A DNA stretch of 64,000 bases from Zarea fungicola. Lineage: Eukaryota > Ascomycota > Sordariomycetes > Hypocreales > Cordycipitaceae. The notes below the pieces were generated by a model that was not told the DNA's origin, did not search any database, and saw only the letters and a program-made list of their open reading frames with translations. The number at the start of each line of letters is the position of its first letter. The first letter of the stretch is position 1. The translations under genes were made by a program, and so were the position numbers. Positions 46,993 through 56,754 of the stretch are shown in pieces. The stretch covers positions 62,001-126,000 of the forward strand of contig FWCC01000017.1 of assembly GCA_900169235.1 (NCBI GenBank), written 5' to 3'.

Positions 46993-48330
46993 TAGTACCT
47001 ACCGAGTAGTTGCTGCTACAGTAGCTGCACCTCAGTTAGGCAGTTGCCAGGCGCTAATAATAATCAGTTTGGGGCCTTTTGAGGCTCTCCGACAGCCCCT
47101 GCAGCGCTGTTGGATGCCCTGTCATGTCATGCCATGTCATGCTCTTCTGTTGCAAACGTCCTCGAAACGAGTCCACCTTGTGCCCACTACCTGCAAAAAG
47201 TACCATCCACTTTAGGTCCATCATGGCCGCTTCACTTGCCATTCGCCACCACGCAAGCCCACCAAGCTTTGCTCATCTCGGACGCTCGCCATATCCAGAT
47301 CCAGGCATCCTTGGCAGCCCAGTCCAGCCCGCCGTCAAGGTCGTCTTCATCGTTCCGGCTTGCTGGCCCCCAAAAATTAAAAAAAATTCACAGCTGCTTC
47401 CTATGCGCTACGGGGCCTTTCTGGAAGAAACGCTCGCTGACAGCTGCTGCCCACCAGCGCTCCTTCACTGGACCTGCCTGACAAACGGCCCGGTTCCTAC
47501 ATTCCCGTATCACTAGAATCTGTCGCCGCCACCGAAAACTCTCTCTCCAATGTCAACCTCGAGACTATCCGTCAACAACGTCAGGACATACTCAAACAGC
47601 CGCATCTCGTGCCCCAAAAATAGCCGTGTCAAATTACAAGTCGCTGCTTCTTTCTCCGACAGGCTAGTCCCATTACTACCCCATCTGCCGGACGACTCAC
47701 TGGTGCTCCAAAAGGTCCTTTGAAGGCTCCACCAACCCGCTCATCACCAACTCCCATTGCTGCGACCGACGCTCGAGCAAAGAGAACTACCAACGAAAAA
47801 GTTCTGCTAGTCCTCTTCACACCCCTCTCCTCACGCCTTGTTCCTTGCTCTGAAATCCACTGGCCATACAGGCAGGTCTGTACCGCCAACATCTACGTAC
47901 AGCGTTTCCTCCCTCTCTGTCGCAGCCTTGCGCCCATCTGCGGTTTCCGCACGACTGCGCCCTATCCGGCCTTCCGCACACGCCCCAAACGACACTTCTT
48001 TCCCTCTTCCTTCCAGGACATTTTGCGCTTTTTGTCAACTCCCCTTCTCAACTACCTCTTGCAACAGTCTCCACGCCTTTCCGGCCCCTCCAAGGGTTAA
48101 CCAACTCCATCGACATACCCAGTAGGCTAGACAGGAGTGAGCCCTTCTCACTGTAACCTTGCCCACAGCTGCTGGTCCGCGCGCGCTTTACCATTTGATA
48201 CACCCGTATGGGTTGGGATCGACATCTCTCTCTGTCTGACTCTCACACGCTCGACGCTCCCCTTGCTGCATCTCTTCACACCAACTTGTCTTTCACTCTC
48301 ATTTCATCTCCTTCAACCATCAACCTAATC

Positions 48331-48374
48331 ATGCTCCAGTGCGGGTCGCTATGAGCAAATGTCAGCCTGGCTAA
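48331..48374 (+). promoter_or_regulatory. Two overlapping 7-codon upstream ORFs before the PH-domain gene
   Basis: An ATG at 48331 opens a seven-codon frame (MLQCGSL) ending in TGA at 48352-48354. Its stop overlaps the next ATG (48351) as ATGA, and that frame (MSKCQPG) ends in TAA at 48372-48374. They lie about 155 nt before the main start in a pyrimidine-rich presumed leader. The layout suits termination and reinitiation control, provided the transcript starts upstream. Confidence 0.4.
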
Positions 48375-48529
48375 ACTCTATCCAACATCTTGACAACTCT
48401 CAGCGTCTTAGTCTTCCAAGTTTCCACGTTTGACGCTACCCGACTAGGCGTATGCCGGCTGGCGCCGCCGATTAACGTCTCGGGTGTTGCAGCCGTTGCG
48501 GGCTACCCTTTTGTGCTTGGCATATATAT

Positions 48530-49903
48530 ATGCCTGAGCCCATCCCCATGGACGAACCACAGGACCCCCCCGCTGACGACGGTCATGCATCGGACCAAGA
48601 ATCACCGCCGACAGGCCGTCGTCTATCGATAGACGAGGACCTCTTCTACCATCGCATCATGTCGGCACCTCCACGACGCTCTTCACTACCACCACCTTAC
48701 TTGCCCGGCGTCTCACCTTTGGCTGACACGACCAACTCACAGCCCTCCAATCCAGAAGGCAATAGAGCAGTTTCCACTCCCGACGGGGAGGAACTACCAG
48801 GTTATTCAAACCCCATCCACTTGGAAGGCGTCTTTGCCAAGAAGCACGAAATTGAAGACACAATAAAGCGAGCCGAGGACCGCCGCTGGCACAATACCTT
48901 TGTCGTCCTTTCCGGCACTGCACTTCACCTCTACCACATAAAAAGAGACTGGGGCTTGGGAAAGACAAGAGACGGCCCCAGCATCTCTCCGGATAATCCA
49001 CCTTGGGTTAGGAAGGCCAAGTTGGAAAAGACATATAGCTTGCTACACGCAGACGCCGGTATTGCTGCCGACTATAAAAAGTACGTATTACTGTTCTATT
49101 GTTGTTTAGCTACCTGATTAACATGGAGATCCAGACGACGCTATGTCATCCGCGTAAGAGCTGAGACTGACCAGTTCCTTCTCTCCTGTGTCGAGCTGGG
49201 TACTTTTGTCAAGTGGCTGGAAGCCTTGTTCGCAGCTATTGACATTGCTGCCCCAATTGACGAGCGCGATTTTCCTCGTGACATGTCTATTCCGCGAGTT
49301 CAGCGCATCCGTTGGTTCCGAGGGCAATCTCCAGTGCGGATACCTAGCCCTTCTCGAGCACAGGAAGCTGAAGGGTCAAGCCAGCGAATGATGTCTCCAT
49401 CGGAAGGTCGACGAAACTCATCCCCTCGACGTGTTGCTCGACATCCGTCAAATTCTTCTAGTCGTGCCGAAGCAGTAGCCGCACTTGCAGCAGACGTCCC
49501 TCTGGAATTTCCCGAACATGAAGTGGAAGATTCGACCAACGCCATCGACTCCGATTCTGAGGAATCCGAAGACGAGGAAGAAGGGGGTGTTTCCGGCAGA
49601 GGCCCGAGACTAGCTCACCGTCTAAGTACAACGTCTTACCACAACGCCTCGATTGACCCATTCTCGGGGAAGTGGTTCCCTGAGCACAAGTGGTCTGAGG
49701 CGCACGATATGCTCTATGCCAAGCTTTGCTACAGTAACCTACTATTTCGAAGTCCAAGGAGATCAAACTACATTATTAGCAAAGGCAAGCAGTGGTTTGT
49801 CGATTGGGCGTCTGGTCGCATGGTGCGCGTCCTGCCCCCCGGATACGATGAGGATTTCTTCGGACCCTGGCAACACATTCATACAGAGAATTCGCGCATT
49901 TAA
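48530..49903 (+). CDS. PH-domain protein, fungal-specific
   Basis: A 439-residue protein in two exons, 48530-49080 and 49135-49903; the 54-bp intron has donor GTACGT and acceptor CCAG, and falls inside the PH domain. After a Pro/Ser-rich acidic N-terminus, a pleckstrin-homology fold is read at about 95-240: GVFAKKHEIEDTIKRAEDRR, then WHNTFVVLSGTALHLYHIKR, and after the intron RRYVIRVRAETDQFLLSCVE with ELGTFVKWLEALFAAID as the closing helix. A Ser/Arg-rich linker and an acidic stretch (DSDSEESEDEEEGG) follow. The C-terminal 90 residues (WFPEHKWSEAHDMLYAKLC, then GKQWFVDWASGRMVRVLPPG) look folded and conserved but have no name I know. PH domains commonly bind phosphoinositides; membrane association is inferred. 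Confidence 0.88.
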
Positions 49904-51975
49904 GCAATGCTGTATCGACCCCCAACCATTTTACGAACAATTACGAATGTGGATTTATTCTAGAGACGATTTTGAGGTGGAAATTTTGCAATTCGATACC
50001 CTCGAGTGTGGACGATCTCAGGAGGACGAGCCTTTTTACAAACAAAATGAATTGATTGAGAGAGTGAGGGATCTGTACATGAACCATGGCTGCATTAGTG
50101 GAAAGGCTGGAAAGACGGGGCGTTTTGTTTTTATTTTTATTTTTTTGTTTGAAGTTGCAAGGCTTCGGCCTCATTGCACGGGTTTTTGCATGGGTAGCCG
50201 GCGCGTTTTTACAAAAGCTACCGCAAGGTAGCAGCAAGGTAGGATTGGTTTCTATATTACCAACCTGCCCAGGGGTAGACACTGTTCATTTGGGTAGTGT
50301 TTATTATACCTTTTCTGTACATACTTTTATTAGGTTCACAGACATGGGATATGCCATTCCATTGGAACTATTACCATTTCAAAAGTTCTCAAAAGTTCTT
50401 TCAGAGTTGCTCAAAAGTTCTTTAAAAGTTCTTCAAAAGTTCTTTTGTTGCAACTACATGTGACCTATAACACAAACCGTACCCTGGTTGGTAATGTTAC
50501 AATGATCGGCAGAAATGACGCAAACTTTAAAAAGCCATACATGTGGCGGAGCGAATTAATTTATGATACAGAGTACGTACAATATGTTTTTGCGTCGGGT
50601 ATCTGAGCCGAGCCAATACAACTGCCGGCTGAGAAAGCCGTTGGTCGCAACCTAACCGAGAATGGCGTGTAACAGTGAACTCCAGGCCGAAGAAAATTTG
50701 GCTTGTATTTCGACCCATCGCAAAACTGGATCTGCATTGAATTCCTCTTCTCCCAATTATCAACAGCCTGTGTGCTTTATGATATAGCTGGGAACCTGGG
50801 GGTCAGGTATGTCTTTTGCCCAGCAAGCTCTTGGCAAGTCGTTGACAAGTTGACCGCGACTCCGGTCGGCGGAGGGTGGCGGCAAAAGTTTCGTCCCAAC
50901 GCAAGCGGGCCATGGCCGCCGGCCGCACGGACAGAATGACAGTCCGTCTCATATTAAATCCGTACGAAATGCGGCGGCAACGCCACATCCGCCTCCTTTT
51001 GCCTCTTTCTGGACCCTCCGCGTGCCTGCGCCCTATGTGTTACATGGGCAGCTGGACGGATTTGAGCTGAAACAAATATCCAAAAAATAATGAAAATGAA
51101 AGAAGGAGGATGATAAAATATCAAGTCAATGTTCATTCAACATGTATTTTTCATGTATCGCTTCTCCGTTCTCTCTTGCTTCACAAGAGTAGGCATGAGT
51201 AGGACAGGAGACCTTACTCGTAACATATTCTGCAACCCACCGCCTCCGAATGGCGCCTGATTCCATGTCCAATGTGGATTTTTGTATTTTTAATACTTAC
51301 ATCAGACGCCTTGATAGCAACATATTGCTGCAATGAGTTTTTTTCTCTCCCTTTTGTGATCCACATATCAATCCTTACTGGTATTTGAAACACAAATGGA
51401 TGATTTGCTCGCAGGGCTTGCCACGTAATGAAGTCGAGCCACCACTCATACCGCAAGGCCCGCGTATACATCGTACATCGTATCCCTCATTCCGAAAGCG
51501 CACTCCTCTCTCTGCCCTGAAGAGCCAGTAGTACACTTTTTTTCCCTTCAGCTGAGGCTTGCTGCATGTGTTGCGTGGTGGCTTGCCGCCAGCTGAACCA
51601 ATAGGGCCGCCAAAAACGCCCCAAAAACCACCACACACACCTATTGCGTGACATACACTCCCCCCCATACTGCCCCTGTAGAAAAATACCCAGAGAAAAA
51701 ACATGCTTAAAAAAATTGTGGCATGTAGAAAAAAAAAAAGACTCCCCGCGCGTGCCCATCCCCATCCGGATAATGCAGGCAGCATATAGGCGTCCGTGTT
51801 GCGCCACTGGTTCGAGTGGCAAAGAAACCACCTTCCTCGTTACTGTTTCTCTCATTATGAGAGGGCCAATGTTATCAACCCAGCCCTTGGCGAGCGGGCG
51901 AGGAGATTCCTTTTGGTAAAATTAACCCCCCACCCCCCCAAAACATATAAACAATAGCCAAGCACCTGCCCCCCA
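49904..51975. other. Convergent region between the PH-domain gene and NNF1
   Basis: About 2.1 kb holding both 3' UTRs, more than such a region usually needs. A TGTACATA octamer occurs at 50316-50323 on the plus strand. A tandem AAAAGTTCTT array is at 50381-50446. Homopolymer A and C runs occur near 51.5-51.95 kb. No coding frame is convincing. Confidence 0.45.
50381..50446 (+). repeat. AAAAGTTCTT short tandem array
   Basis: About five clear copies plus one degenerate copy of a roughly 10-bp unit, AAAAGTTCTT(C), occupy 66 bp downstream of the PH-domain gene. AAAGTTCTTT-like units are partly self-complementary (AAG and CTT parts), so the array might fold if transcribed. Confidence 0.65.
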
Positions 51976-52902
51976 TCAAACGTGCTGGGCGTCTAGGCGC
52001 GTCTCGTCCGCCAACTCGCCCACAATGTCCGCCAGCGCCGCGTTGGCGCCGCGCACGTCCTCGGCCGCATCCTCGAGGCGCGCGAGGAGCTCGTCCACCT
52101 CGGCGCGCTGGCGGCGGACCACGTCGACGAGCAGCTCGTTCTGGGCCTGCGTCGTCTCCAGGCGGGCGTGGAGCTGCGACTGGTGCCGCGCGAGGGCTGG
52201 ATGCATGTGCGCGGCGAGAATGGTGGCTGGTGGGAGGGTATGAGGTCTGATTTTTCCCCGAAACGAAATTAATTCATCGTCTTCCATCTTCGTAGGCGCA
52301 AATTCTCCTCATTATACACTTTGGGGAGACGTAGAAAATAAAACAATGACAAAGAAAGGGGGGGGTTACTCACGGTGTAGGTAATTTAGTGATTCCAGCA
52401 TCTTCCGCATCCAACCGTCGTTGCTGCGCGTCGCCTACCAGCTCATGTAGTTGATTGAGTCTGGCAATGACCTGTCTCTGTTCGAGAATTTTTTCAAATC
52501 TATCCTATTAAACACAACATAATGATTAGACAGAGAAAGGTAAGGGAGTAAGAAACTGTGCGTGTAAAAAAAAAAAAAAAAACTCACCTCACATCGTGTC
52601 CTCAGCATATTCACCATTTGCTCATGCACCTTGCGCAGGACATTCTCCGCCCGCTTCGCAATCGTCGGGTAGCACTCCGCAAAAGTCTCCCAGCTCAGCT
52701 TGCTCAGCGTGTGGTTCAGGCGCTGGGCGTAGAGTTGCTGGAGACGCAATGCGTGCGGTCCCGCCGCCGGGGGCGCTGCCGCCGGTGTCTGCGATTGTGA
52801 TTCTGCGCCTGCGGTAGATTCCTCCGCTGTGGAAGCCGCTTCATTTCTTGCTTCCCTTGCTGTGGGTGGCTCTGCGCTCGGTTTTGCTTGTTGATCCGCC
52901 AT
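51976..52902 (-). CDS. nnf1: Kinetochore protein Nnf1 (MIND/Mis12 complex)
   Basis: Nnf1 (PMF1 in animals) is a subunit of the Mis12/MIND complex linking inner centromere proteins to the outer kinetochore. Three exons: 52902-52588, 52504-52374 and 52246-51976, with 83- and 126-bp introns. The first intron contains a 16-17 bp poly-T run (minus strand). The 238-residue product has a low-complexity N-terminus, then the family core LRLQQLYAQRLNHTLSKLSW, ETFAECYPTIAKRAENVLRK, and after the intron RFEKILEQRQVIARLNQLHE. The C-terminal half is a heptad-rich coiled coil (ETTQAQNELLVDVVRRQRAE). All three match fungal Nnf1. Clustered ACGCGT-like sites lie about 220 bp upstream. Confidence 0.93.
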
Positions 52903-53460
52903 TGTTTGACAGTTGGCTTTATATATATTCCGTTTATGTTGGGACCTGTCGGTTTGGTGTCCCAACACCACTGAAAAAGCAAAAGAGTCGTAATTTGTAT
53001 GATTCGTGGGTCAAAATGAATTCAGCACGGGTTTCTTCACGGGGCTTTTTATTTTTCTGTTCTCAATTATCTGATCGCTTGGACATGTCGTTGTAAGTTC
53101 TCAGTCATGAGGTTGAAGACGCGACTGGGAGACGCGTTGACGCGATGCTTGCGCCCCACCACGTGATAGTCGACGTCCATCAATCAATCTATCCAGATTT
53201 ATGAGATCCAAGTACAACATTAAGTTTTATTAGCTCTAAAAAATTAAACCCCAAGAACCTGTTTCGTGTCACTAGATGTATTCTATCAATTCAACCATGG
53301 TGAAACTGTCTGCGATTGATCACAAATATAGGACAGGACAGACTCGGTCTATCCAAAAGTAGAGTGGTATTAATCGGTCTATATATCAGTGGGTATCACA
53401 TTCATCCTTTCATGCCCTCTCTCAACTCAAGAAATCTCGCCCGTAGAAGGACGAAGATGT
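52903..53460. other. NNF1 promoter and 3' UTR of the DUF1640 gene
   Basis: About 560 bp between two minus-strand genes. The left 250 bp hold the NNF1 promoter with the MluI-box cluster described separately; the right part is AT-rich, consistent with a 3' UTR. No coding frame was seen. Confidence 0.5.
53119..53145. promoter_or_regulatory. Cluster of three MluI-box-like (ACGCG) sites upstream of NNF1
   Basis: ACGCGA at 53119-53124, ACGCGT at 53132-53137 and ACGCGA at 53140-53145 lie within 27 bp, about 220-240 bp before the NNF1 start. ACGCGT is the MCB element bound by MBF (Mbp1/Swi6-type factors) in yeasts, which drives G1/S genes. Binding here is inferred. Confidence 0.5.
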
Positions 53461-55275
53461 CTAGTTTGCAGACAAGCTCTCTACATCATCCACCGCCTTC
53501 CCTGCCGGATCATCGCTGCCATTCTTGACCGCGCCATTCCGGGGTCCGTACCGCCGCAGCTCCTCCTCTTCCTCCTGCCTCTGCGCCGCCTCGGCCTCTC
53601 TACGCCGTCTCTCCTCTTCTTTACGCACATCCTCCTCCGCCTTGCGGCGCTTCTCTTCCTCCCTGCGACGATGCTTCTCCTCCTCGCGCCGCTGTCTGGC
53701 CTCTTCGGCGCGGCGCTTGCCTTCCTCCTCCTTGCGGGCGCGCTCTATTTCCTGCTTGCGCTGCTTCTCGTACGTCGCGAGGCGCAGCGTGCCGAGTGTC
53801 AGAAAGGCCATGAAGATGATGCCCAGGACGGAGCGCCAGATGAGGACCCAGCGCACGCCCTCAATCTCCGTTTTGGCGTCCGAGGTGAGATCGATGCTGA
53901 TTTTGTAGCTTATTTTTTGAATCTAGCCACCAGCCCCCCAATGGCTTGTGTTAGTTGATGGATTCCGCGTTGCATGTTCAATGTGTTGTTCCGAAAAAAA
54001 AAGCAGGGGGGCTTACCGCGCTGTCCATGGCCTTTTGCTCTTCTCGTACAGCCTGCTTGCGATCATTGTACATGCCCTTGACGGTATCATTCAGTGTAGC
54101 AATCTCTTGATTCAGAGACTGCGTCAAAATGTCCACCTCGTGCTGTAGATGTGTCCGCTGCTGCCTAAGCTCTTCTTCTGCAATACGCCTATTGTTCTTA
54201 ACTTCGGTGTTGAGTTCCGAGCAAGCTGCTGAGAATAAATACGTCTCCTTTGTATTCGCATATTCATTAGCCTTTTTTTTCTTTCCTTTTTTTTCGCTGA
54301 ACACTTTGGACAAAACATTTACATCTTATAGGACAGGGCTGGGAGTAAACTTACATTCTCAACATCACTCTTGCTCACTAGGCTCCGCTGCGCAACATTC
54401 AAATTCTTCGCCAGCAGCTGGCGAATCGCCTTCATTGCCGTCACCGACTGATGCGGCGTATACCCGCCGCCCTCGAGCTGCCTCACGAGCGAGTAGCTGT
54501 CAAAGTGGTGCTCGTACGGCGGCGGCGACATGGAGGGGTGCTGCGGCGCAATGTGCTCCGGTGGCTGCATATGTAGAACCGCCTCGAGCGGCCCGCTAGA
54601 TTTTGCCGCTTCTTTGGCCTGCGCCGCCTTTGCCTCGGCCGCCTTGGCCTTTGCGGCCTTGGCTTCCGCGGCCGCGTCTTCCGCCGATGACTCAGCACTG
54701 TTTTCTGTCATCGTCGTCGTCGTCGTTGTCTGTGATTGTTCCTTGTCGGTGGTCTCGCTCGTTCTGCTGCTGCTCTTCGACGTGGTATTTTTCGATTCCG
54801 TTTCTGTCGTCTCTGGCACCGCCGCCGGCGAAACGGGACTCTGCGGCGCGGCAGCGAAAATCACGTCGGGCGCCGCACCGCCCTCCTCCGTCCCTGTCTG
54901 CGTCCCTGCCTCGGCCTTTGGTTGTGCCTCTTGCCTTGTGGCCCCAGCATCGGCCTCTGCAAGTTGCTCGCTCCCCACAGCCACACCACCGTCCGTAGCG
55001 CCTTCTCCCGCAGTCTCAGCAGCACCGGCGTCGTCGTCCTGATCCGCGCCGTCGTCCTCAGCCGGCGGCCGCCAGGTCTCCGGCGCCACGGCCTTTCCGT
55101 GTCGCGGCGCAAACGAGCTCTTGGCCCGGCGCAGGGCGTGCGACGACCGTCTCGCGTTGGCAGCTGCTAAAGCAGCATGGCTACTCGCACTCGTCATCCA
55201 ATGCTGCGGCTGAGCTCTCGTCGATGCCCGCAGCAGGTGCGGGTACAGAAATGCTAACCGCACAGCACTTGACAT
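53461..55275 (-). CDS. DUF1640/MCUR1-like mitochondrial coiled-coil protein
   Basis: The family includes yeast Fmp32 and metazoan MCUR1/CCDC90, inner-membrane coiled-coil proteins linked to respiratory-chain assembly or calcium uptake. Three exons: 55275-54355, 54247-54017 and 53922-53461, with 107- and 94-bp introns, all phase 0; the product is 537 residues. The basic N-terminus suits mitochondrial import. A long acidic Thr/Ala-rich region with KAAEAKAAQAKEAAK repeats precedes the family core at about 250: HHFDSYSLVRQLEGGGYTPH, then SKSDVENETYLFSAACSELN across the first intron, then LQHEVDILTQSLNQEIATLN and VKGMYNDRKQ. A transmembrane helix lies at about 408-431 (SVLGIIFMAFLTLGTLRLAT). Unlike the short relatives, it has an extra charged EER/RKEEE coiled coil of about 100 residues after the membrane segment. 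Confidence 0.92.
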
Positions 55276-56754
55276 GCTGGCAGCGTCTCTATGTATGTGT
55301 CTCTGGCCCTTGCTGTCCCTTTTTTAAATTCTCCCCTCGTTGTATTTCGTATCGACCCATGCACAGTTGTATTCTCGAAAGGGATAGGAACTGCTGTGTG
55401 GTCCGGTCTCTTGACCCTGCCGGTTTCAAGGCAGTGGCGTCGTGGGAGGTTGACCTTTTTTAAGCCCGATTGTTGCCGAAAGCTCTCATGTAACAAGCTA
55501 ATGGAAGGAGTGCAGTCTAGGTCAAAACGCTGGACTGCCAATGCGATACAAAAAAGAAATAAAGGAGTGAATTGAAAAAGAGGTTCGGGAATGCTTCAAG
55601 GGATTGTGATGAAGGACAAAAGAAAAGAGGGTTGATGGTTCGTGGCGGTGGAGGGGGAATTGCCTCTCGACTCGGACCAGGGCAAAGCTTCCGTAAATAA
55701 GTATTAGGTAACACTGTCATGATTCCCTTTTGTCGCGGTCTCATGTACCGGCATGAAAGGTGGGCCAGCTGCAGTAGCTGAAATTATTAGTAGTACTGGA
55801 GCTAAATGACGTCGACTACTGTGACTCTTTACTTGGGATGGCTTACAAAATTAAGATGACAGAAAGCTATATGTATGCATGGCTAATTAGTAGGTTCATG
55901 GCTGGTTCATATTCTTGTTGCAATGACGGTACGAATGTACAAACGACACCCAATCCACTAGCCATACTTTACTCGCATCGTCAAGTTCACTATTTGGAAA
56001 GGATAGATTGAAAAATTATAGAGCAAATTGTAGAGCAACTGTAGATAGCCAAATTTTACACTGTCATATATAAAACCGCAAGCCAATCAACAGCAAATTG
56101 GCTTGCCAAACCAAAGCAGCAAACCCTGTTTCCCAGTACCCCAAAAATCAAATTCTCTCCCAGTGATGCAACCGTTTTCGCCCATCTCCGCCAGAAACAA
56201 AAAACCCCCGTTGCGATTCAGCGCAGTCCGCCAAACTTGACATCTCAAGAGTGCAAAATGAGCAGACTGCCTTGTTGGAAATCTCCACGCTAGAATTATT
56301 GCAACTGGTAGCTAATATCGCCTTGATAGATAAAAGCAACCAAGCACTGTCTGGATAAGTATATAAACAGAACGGTTTGGTTAAAAGAAATGCATAAAAA
56401 CGCCCGTAGTACAGTGTGACAAAGAAAAGATGGAAATCCAGCAAGGCAGGAAAAAGAACGTGTGTGCTTCATTAGCCCCCAAAAGCCATCCTTCCCGCAT
56501 AGCATCAAGACTGGTTCTCGTTCAACCGCTGTTCCCATCTAAAGCCACGGCATTTGCTGCTAAATCAAAAGTATCCTGAATTGACCCGTATAAAATGTGG
56601 TTTGAAAAATGTGCAGTTGTAGAATCGGCAGAGGGTATGGACATGAGCGAGCTTCTTTCCCTCTGGCCTTGTCGTATTAAAAATGTCGTATACGTGTACC
56701 ATGAAATGTACTCTTTCAAGGGGTATAAAGTCGTCGTGAGTCTAATTATCTTCT
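55276..56754. other. Intergenic region between the DUF1640 gene and PUF3
   Basis: About 1.5 kb between two minus-strand genes: promoter of the DUF1640 gene on the left, PUF3 3' UTR on the right. AT-rich between 55.8 and 56.5 kb. No coding frame or repeat of note was found. Confidence 0.5.

Larger units (their letters stand above)
41340..48529. other. 7.2-kb gene-free region
   Basis: I found no gene between the Nxt3-like stop and the PH-domain start. Frames are short, overlapping, often lack ATG and have no recognised domain. Composition changes along it: AT-rich patches near 42.3, 43.4 and 44.8 kb, short palindromic repeats between 43.7 and 47.0 kb, and from about 47.1 kb increasingly pyrimidine-rich sequence that probably forms the promoter and long leader of the PH-domain gene. 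Small CATGT repeats occur near 47.12 kb. Non-coding transcripts cannot be judged from sequence. Confidence 0.45.
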
